64,000 nucleotides of DNA from Prosapia bicincta (lineage: Eukaryota > Arthropoda > Insecta > Hemiptera > Cercopidae): NCBI GenBank assembly GCA_036971475.1, contig JBAIZL010000008.1:7817501-7881500 (forward strand), given 5' to 3'. Position 1 is the first letter of the stretch. Each line of letters starts with the position of its first letter. The position numbers and the translations under genes are program-made. The notes under the pieces were generated by a model, which did not search any database, had not been told where the DNA came from, and saw only the letters and a list, made by a program, of their open reading frames with translations. This document shows positions 36,764 through 50,300 of this stretch, piece after piece.

Positions 36764-37973
36764 CAGTAATACCCCGTACTTATGCGATAGGTGGGACCGA
36801 GCGATAACCGTGTAAGTCGAATTGTAAGTAGGAATCCTGTTTAATTGGGACCAAAGACTAAATAAACTAATAATTTTTTAAAAAAATGTGTATGTATTAA
36901 AGTCTTAAATACTGTAATGATTTTTTTATATATTACCGGCAAACTAGTATTTTACCGCAAAATAGTTCTGAGGGCAAACAGTTATAATTGTCGCGACAGC
37001 TGACCGATAATAAAACAGCTGTGCGACGAAAGTTTAATTTTTTCCGGTATAGTTTTGGGAATGAAATAAGCCCAGTCATTGAGAGAGAAGACAGGGAAGA
37101 CTGTATCCGGCCGAATGCTAGCTTCCCAAGGAAAACCAGTAACAGGTAACGCATAAGTCCTAGTAACGACTCACAACAGGTAAGTGACTTATTTAATATT
37201 CTTTTTAAATTTGTTGATAATTCATATGTTTATTTAAACGCACTGTCCACGGCCCATGGAGGGTTTTATGTCCGTTAATTGTACTCAACGGTATTTTAGA
37301 GTTAATATCAATGACTTCCCGTTTTATTAAAATCCTTCGACGGCAGTAGCGTGTCAATACATAATACAACAAAAAATTATATTATATACATACATATTGC
37401 AAAGAAGTAAGCAAATGATCTTCTTGTGTAATAAGCTTTAAATGTTTAGATGACTCCCTGATCCATCGGTTAAAGCAAATTTTTGTTTGGTGGCAAAAAT
37501 ATCACTTTCACGCGTGTGTCGAAAGTAGTAGGAGGATGGCCAGGTGCATTGTCAATTAATAGGAATTACTTTGAAAGGAATTTGTTTAGACCAACAATAA
37601 CGTTCATTTTGAGGTGTGAAATGATGACCAAACCAGTCCTCAAAAAAAAAAAAAAACTGTCACCAAAGCCTTCCGATTCGACTTCCAAATCATGGGCAAG
37701 CTAGCTTCAGATATAATATTTAAGGCCCTTGGTTTTTCTGAGCGATAAACTATGAGAGATTGCAACTTACAGTCAACAGCTGTATATGCGCCAAATATCA
37801 CTGTTAATTGGTCTTTAGTAGCCTTAAAATCTGAAAATATTTTCTCTTCATAAGCTATAAAAGAACCCTAAGCATTTTCTTCCAGAACAGGCCAGTTTCT
37901 TCATCACTCGGGCAGCATGATTTAAAACTTGGGAATTGCGTAAGATGGGGTAGCGTAAGTCAAGGTATTATCG
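36764..37973 (-). mobile_element. Tigger-type element (family 2), antisense transposase remnant
   Basis: Left end cagtaataccccgtacttat, right end the complement of cgataataccttgacttacg, TA on both flanks. The internal sequence is the reverse complement of the element at 40577-41953: 37500-37640 corresponds to the minus-strand NAPGHPP region of a Tigger DDE transposase, with a poly-A tract at 37642. Multiple stops make it inactive. Confidence 0.85.
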
Positions 37974-38130
37974 TATATAAACACAATACCAAAAGTTATA
38001 TAGCTGAATAATTTTTAGATTTTAATGTGAAATTGGAAATATTTTTAATATATTTGTTTTTGTATTCAAAGCTCTTTTGGATTTTTCATAGAAAAAACCT
38101 TACTGAAATATTAGTAGCAAACTTACAATT

Positions 38131-38252
38131 TCATTTTGTAACAAAATGTGGGGGTACAACTTTAACAGATTTCCCAAGTTGATCCAATGTTTCTACTTCT
38201 TCCAGTTCTATACCATAATGCCAGACAATTATTGCAGTGAAAATGAAAAAAC
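38131..38252 (-). CDS. membrane-protein gene, last coding exon
   Basis: Acceptor gaattacag. Reads FFIFTAIIVWHYGIELEEVE through PPHFVTK to TGA at 38131-38133. A donor-like gtaagt follows the stop by four bases, so a 3'UTR intron or an alternative 3' end is possible. Confidence 0.8.
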
Positions 38253-41200
38253 CTGTAATTCAATGAAGAAACAGTTCAGTTAAATCACACCCTAAGGAAA
38301 ATATTTTGTATTAATTGCTAAGGTTTTGTTTACAATTAAGAATTGCTTGAAATTAATATTTAACTTGTTAATAGACAATCACAAAGTTTGTGTCAGGTGT
38401 TTGTAATAAGATAAATTTGTTTCATTCTAAAATTATTTTTTTATATCATGAAGGCAATGTAGATTTTTAAAAATTAAAATATCCGTTTTGTTCTATATAA
38501 GTATGAACTCATCAATAAATAAATAATCAGAAAACTGACAAATAGCACAAAATAGTGCCTGAATAACTAATTTCATTAAACATATCCATCATCTTTTAGC
38601 TATGGCCATTCTCAAAAATAGAATATTACTATAATACAAAGCAAGTAATATAGATTAAAAATTTTTTAAGTCAATTTTTACTTAGGTAAAAGAAAACCTT
38701 TATTCTAGTGACATTTTATTAAATAATTACAATAAATATAAATAAAGTAACTAAAAAACGCTTATAAATATGTTACACTTACCGACAGTAGCACTTAACT
38801 TTTAAAATTGTTGAGGATGGGCATTGCTGGAGTTCTGTCCTCGAATGGGATATTGGGTGGGGATACTATAGGCAAGTATAACATATTTAGAAGTATTTTT
38901 AGCTGAAAACTAGTACCTCAAGTGAAGATATAATCGATTAATATAAATAAAGTAACATGACCTATGCTTTAAAACAGCTGTTCTACTACATAACCTTTGA
39001 CATAAAATCAGCTGTTTTATGAAATCATAAGTTATAACTTATTTTAAGCCAAATGGGAAGAAATAATAATGTTGCATACCTTGCCTCTTTTGTGAAAAGT
39101 TTTTTCCCATTAAAAACTAAAATTAATTCATTCAATTTAATAAACGAATTTAATATTTGAAAAAACTATTAACATCAATTGTCATCCACTACAAGTTTGA
39201 ACAAATGTATTTGGACTTGAGTGAATGAATAAAAAGTATTTTATTAATGATTGAAAAATTTGAACAAGATATATATAAGGAGAGTGTGAACTAATAAAAG
39301 GAATTGAACAAATATCTGCATGAAAAAGAAATTTTATATATAATGAAGTGTTTTCAAAATTTTATAATTTTTTGCAATCTGTTTCTGATACAGAAATAAT
39401 CGTAATTATTAATAAAGGAATCACAATTTAGAGTAAAAGGACATTAGAAAGTGGTATACAATAACATAATAAACTTAACATAGATAAACAGAACATCAAA
39501 TAAAATAGGCAACAAATTAAAAAAAACAGGATACAAAATAGCATATAAAACTAATAAGAAACTACAAAAAACAAAATACAACACCGCACCAACAACAAAG
39601 ATAAACTACAAGCACCAGACATATACAAATTACACAGTACAAACTGCAAAAAATTCTACATTGGGCAAACAGGTCGCAGCTTCCAACAAAGAGTCGAGGA
39701 ACATACAAAATCACCCAAACAGAACACCGACTCAACTTTGCTAATCACCTAAAAGAAACGGGACACAAATACACAGACATTTACCACCATATCATAGAAA
39801 TCTAACACATCAACAAAAAAGGACGACATCTTAACATACTAGAACAATATGAAATTTACAAACATACAAAATACAAACATATTAAACGAACAGACACAAT
39901 ACAAATCACATATACTCTTAACACTATCAAAACCTGCTTTTAAAACCGTCACCGCTTAACATAACATCCCCAAGCAGAAGACACTGATGCAGATTGCCAC
40001 AGAGCGATCGGAAACATTCTGCCTCAGTAAGTTTTTACAAACTTACAAAATAAAGTTTGTATAGTCATAAACTAATGTGAAAGTGATTAAGTACACAAAC
40101 TTACTTTCACTTAATACCAAAACAAGAGAAAGGCATTATAATTTAACAGAATCTCAAGTTATGTAAAGTTTTATTAGGTTTAGCTCTTCATACTTACACA
40201 GGATAGCTATGAATAGGACAATGGCCCCTATCATGTTAAAAGTAGAGACAATGTATGTTACAACTTGCGTATCATTTCTTGACTTGTCATGTAAACACTT
40301 GTAGATAAAGTCATCTGGAAATTTAGAAATAACCAAAGCATTTGTATCTTCTATGTTATTTGGAAGATTGGTAGTATTGACACCAACCGTTGTAGATTGA
40401 GGGTTTTCAGTAGGATAACAAAGCATGGCTTTATGTCTGTATTCAAGGTCAACTATCCAGAGAGACTCTGCACATCTTAATCTTCCTGCACACACATATC
40501 TAAACAAAATTACTAGAATATGCTAAAAAATAATAGATACACCTATTCATGTATATTCAAGCACTCAGATTAAGTACAGTAATACCTCGACTTTACACGG
40601 TCTTAAATCATCCCGTACAAGTTACACAGAAACTGGCCTGTTCTGGAAGAAAATGCTTATGAGAACTTTTATAGCTCATGAAAAGAAAATATTTTTAGGT
40701 TTTAAGGCCGCCAAAGACTGATTAAAAGTGACATTATGTGCAAATACAGCTGTTGACTGTAAGTTGCAATTTCTTATATTTTATCGCTCAGAAAACCCAA
40801 GAGGATTAAAAAATATTGCTAAAGCCAGCTTGCCCGTGATTTGGAAGTCGAATCAAACGACTTTGATGACAACTTTTTTTTTGAGGACTGGGTTGGTCAA
40901 CATACCTCAAAACGAACGTTACTGTCGGTCTAAACAAATTCCTTTTAAAATAATCCCTATTAATTACAATGCATCTGGCCATACTCCTACTTCTTTAACT
41001 AATTTTGTCACAAGTGTAAAAGAAATATTTTTACCACCAATTACAAATAATTTGCTTCAACAGATGAATCAGCGAGTCATCAAACCATTTAAAGCTTATT
41101 ACTCAAGAAGATCATTTGTGCATCGGCGTGAAGCTATGAGACAGAACAACGGGGTCTCTTTTGAAGATTTTGGGAAACAATTGAATGTTTTAGATGCTTT

Positions 41201-44200
41201 GGGAATCATTGGACAATCTTGGAATGAAATTTCACAAGAAACTTTGGATGGCGTTTGGAAAAAGGTGTGTATTTTTTTTGCCACTGAAACTCAAGCGGAA
41301 TCAGTGTAGAGACTGATGAAATTGCTGAAGTGATTGAAGAAGTTGTGGTTTTGCCAGACAACTAAATTTAGAAGTGGATAATGATGACGCTCAAGAACTG
41401 CAGGAATTAAACACAAACAAGAGCTGACAATTATTTGATGAGCTCAGAGAAATGCGTGAGCAAGACCTTAAACACACAGATTCTTTAGACCCAGTTGACA
41501 TAGAAGATGAAATGACGGTTAAAAACTTGAGAAATGGCCTTAGTTTAATTGAGCAAGGTTTACAGATTTTGGAAATCATAATTCCAACAATGAGCTTATT
41601 TCTGCCACAAAACAAAAGAATTAGTGAGTTATGAGGAGCTTTAGAAGAAAAAATCTTCAATTCTTCAAACGAATTTACTAGATTTTATGAAGCCTTCTAT
41701 ATCAAAATAACTTCTTTTTACTTACTTCTTTTCAATATATATGTATATAATATACTTTTTTGTTGTATTATGTATTTACGATTTAAATACATACACGTTT
41801 CTTCTAAAGTATTAGTTTATTTAGTCTTTGATCCCAATTAAACAAGATTTATCCCTATGTGATTGTATGTAAAATTATACCTCAACTTACGCAAATTTGA
41901 CTTATACGGTTATTGCTCGGTCCCACATATCGCGTAAGTAGGGGGTATTACTGTATTAAATAAATGAGAAAACAGTTGATAATCAAGTTAAAGATATTTA
42001 TTTTAATAATGCAACGTTTCAGCAAATAGTTTGGTGCTCTTATCAAGCCTGAAAACAATATTATATTGCTTTTAACTACACTTACAAAATACTAGTACAC
42101 TCACTGCAATAATTTTAAAAAATTATAAAGTTTTAATGCTTTGTAAAATATATGGTAAACATAAAGCCACATACTTACTTTAAATGCTCATCCTCTCCAT
42201 TGAAAGATATTACACATAAGACAAACCAGTAGAGGAGGTGAAGAAGCACGATTGTACAAGTCCATCTAGATAAGGTAGAATTCTCCTGAAAATACATAAA
42301 TCAAACATTTAACACTTTGTATTCTTTGGGATAATGAAGCTTTTATATTGAACACCAGTGTATACATAGCTTAACACATTGACTGCGGGTGGTAGGGATC
42401 CCGGCCATGGTAGCGCATCCCCAGATGTGCATGATAGAGATCCCTACCATCTGTCCATTGGTGATGCATTGGCTCTTTTGTCTTTGTCGTTATTCGGGAA
42501 GTATCTTAGTGAGATTTTACATGTGTTCGTTTTTGTCTCCGGTTTTTTGTTTGTTTTGTTGTTTGAGTAATGTTTGAGATATAGTTTGTTTAACAATATT
42601 CTAGTGATGAATATTGACATGCCTGGACCTGGTAGGGGTAAATCTTGACAAAATACCACGCGACAATTACCCCTAGCGATCAGATGATGAGCTACTATCC
42701 ATCTGAACGTAAAACATTACGTTGGTATACAAAATTTTTGTTCACGTGCTCCAAATGATGATCAATGCTCACTACCTTTTCAACGAAGTGCAAGTTTCAA
42801 CCAACGGGTAAAGAATGAAAATGTATGATTTTCATCTGTCAGTGGTTGATTCTCTGTTTCCCACCCTACCTGCTCCAGAAAGATCATTGAAGCACAGATG
42901 TGTCCCGCACATACCTTCAATAATAACTGAGAAAAGGTGCAACAGAAAAGGTATAGTGGTAAAACGGTCCAGTGTTTGTCATTTGTGTGGTATTCATAAA
43001 CGTGTTGTATGGCAGTGTGTGGACAGCCAGGACTATGCATTTCAAAGTTTTTTTATGACTACCACAGTAATTTATCACCAATAATCAAGTTATTTGGGTG
43101 AGTTTGTGAGGCTGTATATATATTTAACTTTGGCTTATTTTTTTATTTCTCATTTTCTGATAACAATTGTTTAATATAAATACAGAAAAAAATTACTAAT
43201 GGTATCATAATATATGTGTTTCAATGGAAAACTGACCTTATTTATTGCAAACCCGTGCAGACTACTTTCCCCAGATGTGCATGTTAGGGATCCCTACCAT
43301 GATTTTAAAATCGCTACCACAGGTTTTTTTATGGCTCGTAACAACACTTTATCTTCATATTTCTTCATTTCATATATTCTGGTAAGTAAACTTTAAAAAA
43401 AATGTTTAGCAATTATACTACATTGCATGTATTTTAGCAATTAACGTGTTAATGAAGCCTGAGTACAGCTATATAATGTATCTAATTCCATACACTTTTG
43501 TTTTCAGTAAAATATCTACTTTTGCAATTGCTCAATGTCCTTTAACCCATTGCTGTTCATTTTCAATAAAAAATAATCTGAACAACGGCACAGTTCTCAA
43601 CTTGACTTCAAATTAGTCAATAGTGATTCTTTATGTTTTTATTCATAAACATATTTCTTGCTTTTTATTAAAAATATGATAATAGGTTTATTTTAGTGAT
43701 TTTTTTCTAGCTTATAGTTTCCTCAATGATACTTTATATTTCAAAGGGATTTACAAGTGTAAACAAATAGGGAAAAGAATTTATACTAAATGCTAAATCT
43801 TCTTTTTTTTAATTCCTACCATTTTCAATATTTTATACAATTTTTGAACAGGCTAAACTATATAAAAGTATATATTTGGTGAAAGTTTATTATACCCATT
43901 TTATTTTGTTATACAATTTATTTGTTTTGAACTAATTATAAGAGTTTTGAGTTCAATAGAAACCTTGAAAATGCTCAATAAGTTGTGACTACTATAAAAA
44001 TATTGACTGTGTACAATTTGTTAATATAATATATATAACAGTAAAATGTGGTTAAGACATTTTTGAAGAGACCAAACTATAATAATGGCATCCACTGGTA
44101 GTTTTCTTTAAAGCGCTTGACTAACATTTACATTTAAACTTTATTTTGTGCCAAAATTGGAAGGTTTTGAGAACAGAGGCAAAATTGTGGTAGTGACCAA

Positions 44201-47200
44201 AAAGGTATACTGACCGGATTTGGTTTTTCTGGGAGCAGCTTTTAAAAAGTTAATGCAGGGTATCAATACTTACCCTGGTTTTAAATAAATATCCATAAAC
44301 ATAATTTAGTAAGGCGAATTTTGAGAGAAAAATTGTGGAAGCTCGGAAGGTTGTACAGAGCTGGGAGATGGCTCAAATTAAAGATATTGACTTGAAGGAG
44401 CGGGAGAAAATATAGATTTTTCTCAATTTACAATATTTATAGGGTTTTGAGGAACTTGAAGTTACAAAAAATCTCTATAAGAAATACATTGCAATAAAAA
44501 ACAGCTGACTATGATTTTAAAATATTTCAACTGAGAAACAGCTGTGCAAATATTATTAATAAAAACCACTAAGTACAAATATTTTAATAGTATTAAAGAT
44601 TAGTTAGAAAATAAACTTGGGATCAGGTTTAGTTAATGGAGTACGTCCTATCGTACTAGATATGTTTGACAAGTGTATTAAATATGAAATAATCACTGGT
44701 TCTAGAAACATTATATTTTTACCAATAATTAAATTAATATCAACAGATCCTAACTTGCCATTTCAAACAAAAAGGAACCAATTTCCTTTAAGACTTACAT
44801 TTTCAATAACTATAAGTAAGGCTTCAATCGACCAAACCTGTTTTTACACTTAATCAGCTTTATGTTGCACTAATTCAAGTAAAATCTCGAGATAGAATAA
44901 AGATACATATTGAAAATAGGATTGGTAAAAAAAATCACATTGAAAACTCATTCACAAACATATATTTTATAAGGAAATTTTGTTTTGAAAAATTTGAATT
45001 ATATTAACCTAATTTGTATTAAAAAATAAAATTATCATACAATAGTTTAAAATTTGATTCAATATGAATAAGGACATTTGCCCCTAAAAGCCCCTAGTAT
45101 ATATTATAACACACCTTCTCTAATCGTCCTTCCGGATATTTGACATTTAGGAAATCAATTAATAACGCAGCTACTAGCTTTTACAATAACTGATTTATTT
45201 TTATGCTGACTTCAAACCTTAGCAATTACTGGTAGTTAAATTTAAGATAAATTATTACTTACAAAAAAATGTTTTGCCTATAGTAGCACTTATAAGTGCT
45301 ACTATAGGCAAGCAAAACATTTTTTTGTAAGTGATTACTAGTAGCTCACGCGAAGATGGAATCAACAAATGATAAATTATTACTTATTTCTTGCGTGGTT
45401 CCTTGTTTCACTTCACTTGACACAAATTCACTTATTAATATTTCATTTCAATTTCACTTTTCTTAATCACTCGAAATGCTTCTATGCAGTAACTGACTTT
45501 ATTAAATCACTCCCGTATTATTTCCACTTACTATTTAGTTATCTCCCTTAATTAATTTCTCAGACTACTTTTCTATCTCCCTCACTTAATATAACTCATT
45601 ACTTAATAATCTCCTTTACTTTAATCTCACTTATTACCCTTTAATCTCTCTCTTCTACTTCACTTTCTATTTAATAATTAGTTTAGAAGTAATAATCTCC
45701 CTTGTTAATCTCACTTGATACTTTACATTGCGATGTTACTTTATTTGATTTTAACATTTCTTACTAAAACTGAACATATTTCTCCCTCGAGTCCTGCATT
45801 TTGACTCCTTCGAGTCCTAGAACTTGACCCTTTCAAGTCCTGAAAATTGACTGACTTTTGTGTTTCGTTCTGGATCGTTTCCGTACAAGTTTTATCCCCT
45901 CTTCAAATTTGATTGGCTTTCTTAAGGCGCTCAATGGCTATCTTCTTGGCTTCCAGCCTATCAGAATGGCATTCCTCTTGGCTTGGGTGGTAATCTCTAG
46001 AACTTTCTCAAGTGGAGGGGTTTTGCTGGATGTTCTTTTTGTTCATTTTTAGAGATTAGTTGCCATAAATCTGCAACATCCCTCGATGTCCAAGTAAAGC
46101 GCCTCACCAGTGATCGAGTTACGTCTTGGTTTATCTACAATGAAACTTTTCGACTTTTATTAATATTTATGGCTTACCAGATGCTTGCAATGACTGTTTC
46201 TGGCCAAAAGATATAACAGACTACCCCTGGCTAGGTAGCGACCATGTACTACAATCTCACAAGTTCAAATATTTAACAAATAGTTTTCTTGATTCGTGTG
46301 TGTATGTGTGTGTTATTTAACATTGTCCATTATTGTTCTGTTGCACTGACTTTGTAGAGTTACTATATGTTATTGTAAACAATTATTCCCCCATTAAATC
46401 CAATTAAATTTTACCTTATGAAGAGGTACTTTTTGGTCACTTGGCCATTGTCTAATCACTGAAATACGTGCAATTAATTTTTACCCTATAATCAGATACC
46501 TTTCGGTTACTTGACTATTGTAGAATCACTAAAATATTGTAGTGATTCGACAATGATCAAGTGACCAAAGGGTACCTCTTCATAAGGTAAAATTTAATAG
46601 GATTTAATGGTGCAATAATTGTTTACAATAACATATATTCTGATGTACAAAGAATATAGCACATCCAAAATATGATGTATGTGTGCCTATTTCAAGATAA
46701 CAGACAAGGCTGTTAGTCTGCTATCTAGTTAAAAAAATCTAATACAAGCTGTAAGCTCTATCAGAACAAACATATATATAAATATATCGTGATTTTTCAT
46801 GTTGTCTATTATTTTTTCAAGATAACAGACAAGGCTGTTAGTCTGCTATCTAGTTAAAAAAATCTAATACAAGCTGTAAGCTCTATCAGAACAAACATAT
46901 ATATAAATATATCGTGATTTTTCATGTTGTCTATTATTTTTCCGTTGCACTGACTAAGTTGTTTACATTTAATAATAATAACTTCATAAAGTCAGTGCAA
47001 CGGAAAAATAATGGACAATGTGAACACTATATATATATATTTTACGTTTTCCATTATTTTTCCGTTACACTGACTTTATGAAGTTAATATATTACTATTG
47101 TAAATACTTTTATCCACCACTAAATGCAATAATTTTACCTTGTGTGATGAGGCACCTTTCGGTCATTTGACCATTGTCGAATCACTCAGAGTGATTTTTC

Positions 47201-47324
47201 AGGAAAAAGATGCTGGTACTGTTTTATCGGCAAAAAACTTTGATTAATATATGCATTAAAAGTATTCTTGTTTTTGAAATATTTTTAATTTATTAACTAT
47301 ATTACAAGAAAACATATCACCATA

Positions 47325-47398
<74 letters not shown>

Positions 47399-50300
47399 CC
47401 ACTATTTATGAGTTATGTTACTAAAGATAATTTTAATAATTGAAAATGTACTTACAGAATAAGACGTAAAGAACAGAGAAATCCCAATTGAAACCAGCAT
47501 AAGGGCAGATAAAAGAATAACTATAATATATACATAGCCTGTAACATTAAAGAAAAAAACTTCAATAAAATATTTATTGTAGAATATTTTGTATACAATA
47601 CAAAATACAACACGACACCAACACACAAAGATAAACTACAAGCACCAGGCGTATACAAACTGAACTGTGAGGAATGTAACAAATTGTACATTGGACAAAC
47701 AGGTTGCAGCTTTAAACAAAGAGTCGAGGAACACAAACAGAACACCAACTCAACATTTTACAATCACAAAAAAGAAACAGGAAACAAATACACAGACATT
47801 TACAATAACCTAGATATCCTACACATCAATAAAAAAGGACCACATCTCAACACACTAGAATAATATGAAATTTACAGACACACAAAAACCCAAAGTAAAA
47901 ACATATTAAATGAACAAACACAATACAAATCATACATACTCTTTGATATTATCGAAAACCTTCCGTTAAAACCGTCATCGCTTGACCCAACATCTCCAAG
48001 CAGAAGACACTGACGAAGATCACCATCGAAAACGTTTTGTCTCAGTAAGTTTTAAGAAATTTACTAAATTTAAAGTTCTGATAGTCATAAACTAAAGTTT
48101 TGTATTAATATTTCTGATAATTATTTAAAAAAAATGTTTATATTATAATTAATTCTGGTAAAGAACCACAAATATCTACTCACTACACTTTATTTTAAGT
48201 GTAGGTATAAGATGTTAGTTGAATTTCAGGCATATATACATGGTATAACGTTAATGTGAGCAAAATAACTTACCTGAAGTAGATCTTCTTCCTATTGGAG
48301 TGAAAGAGAGGTGATTATTATGTTGTATTTTAATTCATATGTATAATATATATACTTGTCTAAAGTACTGCTTACTTAATTGTATATTGACAACAGTGGT
48401 TTTGAAAGTTAAACCATTAAAACTTGCATATCTCATTAAAACTTCTTTTAATTTGAAACTTCATGAAGCATAGGAAAAAAATCGTTTATAAAATAGCAAT
48501 GAACAAACCAAACAAAAAAATTAATTATTTAAAAAAATAAAATTTAGAAAGAATATTATTATAAAGGAAAAAATCGTTTATAAAATAGCAATGAACAAAC
48601 CAACAAAAAAATTAATTATTTAAAAAAATAAAATTTAGAAAGAATATTATTATAAATGTAAGAAAAAACAAAGAAAATGACAAAAAGTTATGGGGTAAAT
48701 TAATGTACACAGGGGAGATAGTTTCTTAAGAAATATAGAATTGGTTTCACAATAAATACCAACAATACTGTACAAAGGGAACTACATAAAACCTCAGAAA
48801 AAAAGATAAATATGACCGAGAGTATATATAAATAATAAGATGTGAATACATTGCTGTATATATAGGACAAACAGGAAGCAGCTTAAAAACTAGAATTAAA
48901 TGATACTAAACTAAGTACAAATTACACTTTTGCTATTACTTGCGACCAGACATTTGTTAACTAAAAGTTGTTAATTGTTAACTTACACTTGGAGGAATGT
49001 AGTGTTAACTTTCGTCTTACGACTTCTTCAGCCTCCGTAAGACCAAAACGTTTCCTCCAAGTGTAAGTTAACAATTAACAACTTTTAGTCAACAAATGTC
49101 TGGTCACAAGTAATAGCAAAAGTGTAATTAGTAATTTACAACCAGCTCGTCATGAACAGCAACAAGATTTCGATACTAAACTAAGTGATTACGTATGGAC
49201 TTGCTTACTGACACAATTCGAAACAATCGTTTCTTTTACGAAGCAAAGCCTCAACTGGCGGCATCCCCGCTAGGTACAAAGGTTGTCGGTGTGAGATTTA
49301 TGAGTGTAGAGGGGGTGGGTTAAGTTGTTTGTGTGCTATGTAATAGAACAGGGTGTTGGTATCTTGAACGATTTTTTCAAAACGCGTCAGCAAGTAAGCC
49401 CTTACAAATACATTTAGTCAAGTATCATTTAATTGTAGTTTAATCAGTGAATTCAAGATGATTACAACAAACAACTTTAAAAACTAGATTCAAAAAACCC
49501 ATCTGAGCATATAAATACAACAGAAAAAGATCCCAGTTCATGCCAAACAAGTAATTGATGAGACTAAGCAGAGGGGATTCAAAAGCCTAGTATTCCTAGG
49601 AGATGACTGGCTCAATGGGAGTAATAAAAGAAAACTTCTAAATACCATGAAAATTTTTGAATTATATAAATGTTTACAAAATAAAGAGGAAGAAATTAAG
49701 GAAGTAATTAATCCACAGGCAAATAGTTTAAAAACCTAAAACCTCTGCAACGAGAAGTAACAGCATCTCCACTTGGAGATATCCTATCAGATGATTAGAT
49801 AAGATATAAAAGTTAGTTATTTACTTAATTCAGAGAAAATGCAATAAGATGGCTAATCTCAACTAAAACAAAAAGACATATACTTCATTATCAAGTATTC
49901 AAGAACACTTCATGTAGATGGGATCTTCTTGAAATGCATTGAGTGTGCAGAAACAGAAAAAAACTAGTTATGATGGATAAAAGTACACCAGTAAATTGGT
50001 TGACATCTGTAATAAAACTGCCCAATCAATTCATGAAATTAGCGACCCATAGGGCCTTGTCCTCTTGAAGTATTTTTGTTGTTTTATACTTTTATAATTT
50101 TTTTTACATTTTCATGTTAAAGAATGGATTTCTTTGAGTTTTTTTGTTTTTTTTCAAAATTTTTTTATTTACATATTAGGCCTAAACGGAATAAAAATTG
50201 TTGACTGCATTTAAGAAATCGATAAATAACTCCACAGTTGTTGGATGAAGACTTCTCCAAGTGTATTCTGAGAGGTATGTTTCTATATTAGAAGATATTT

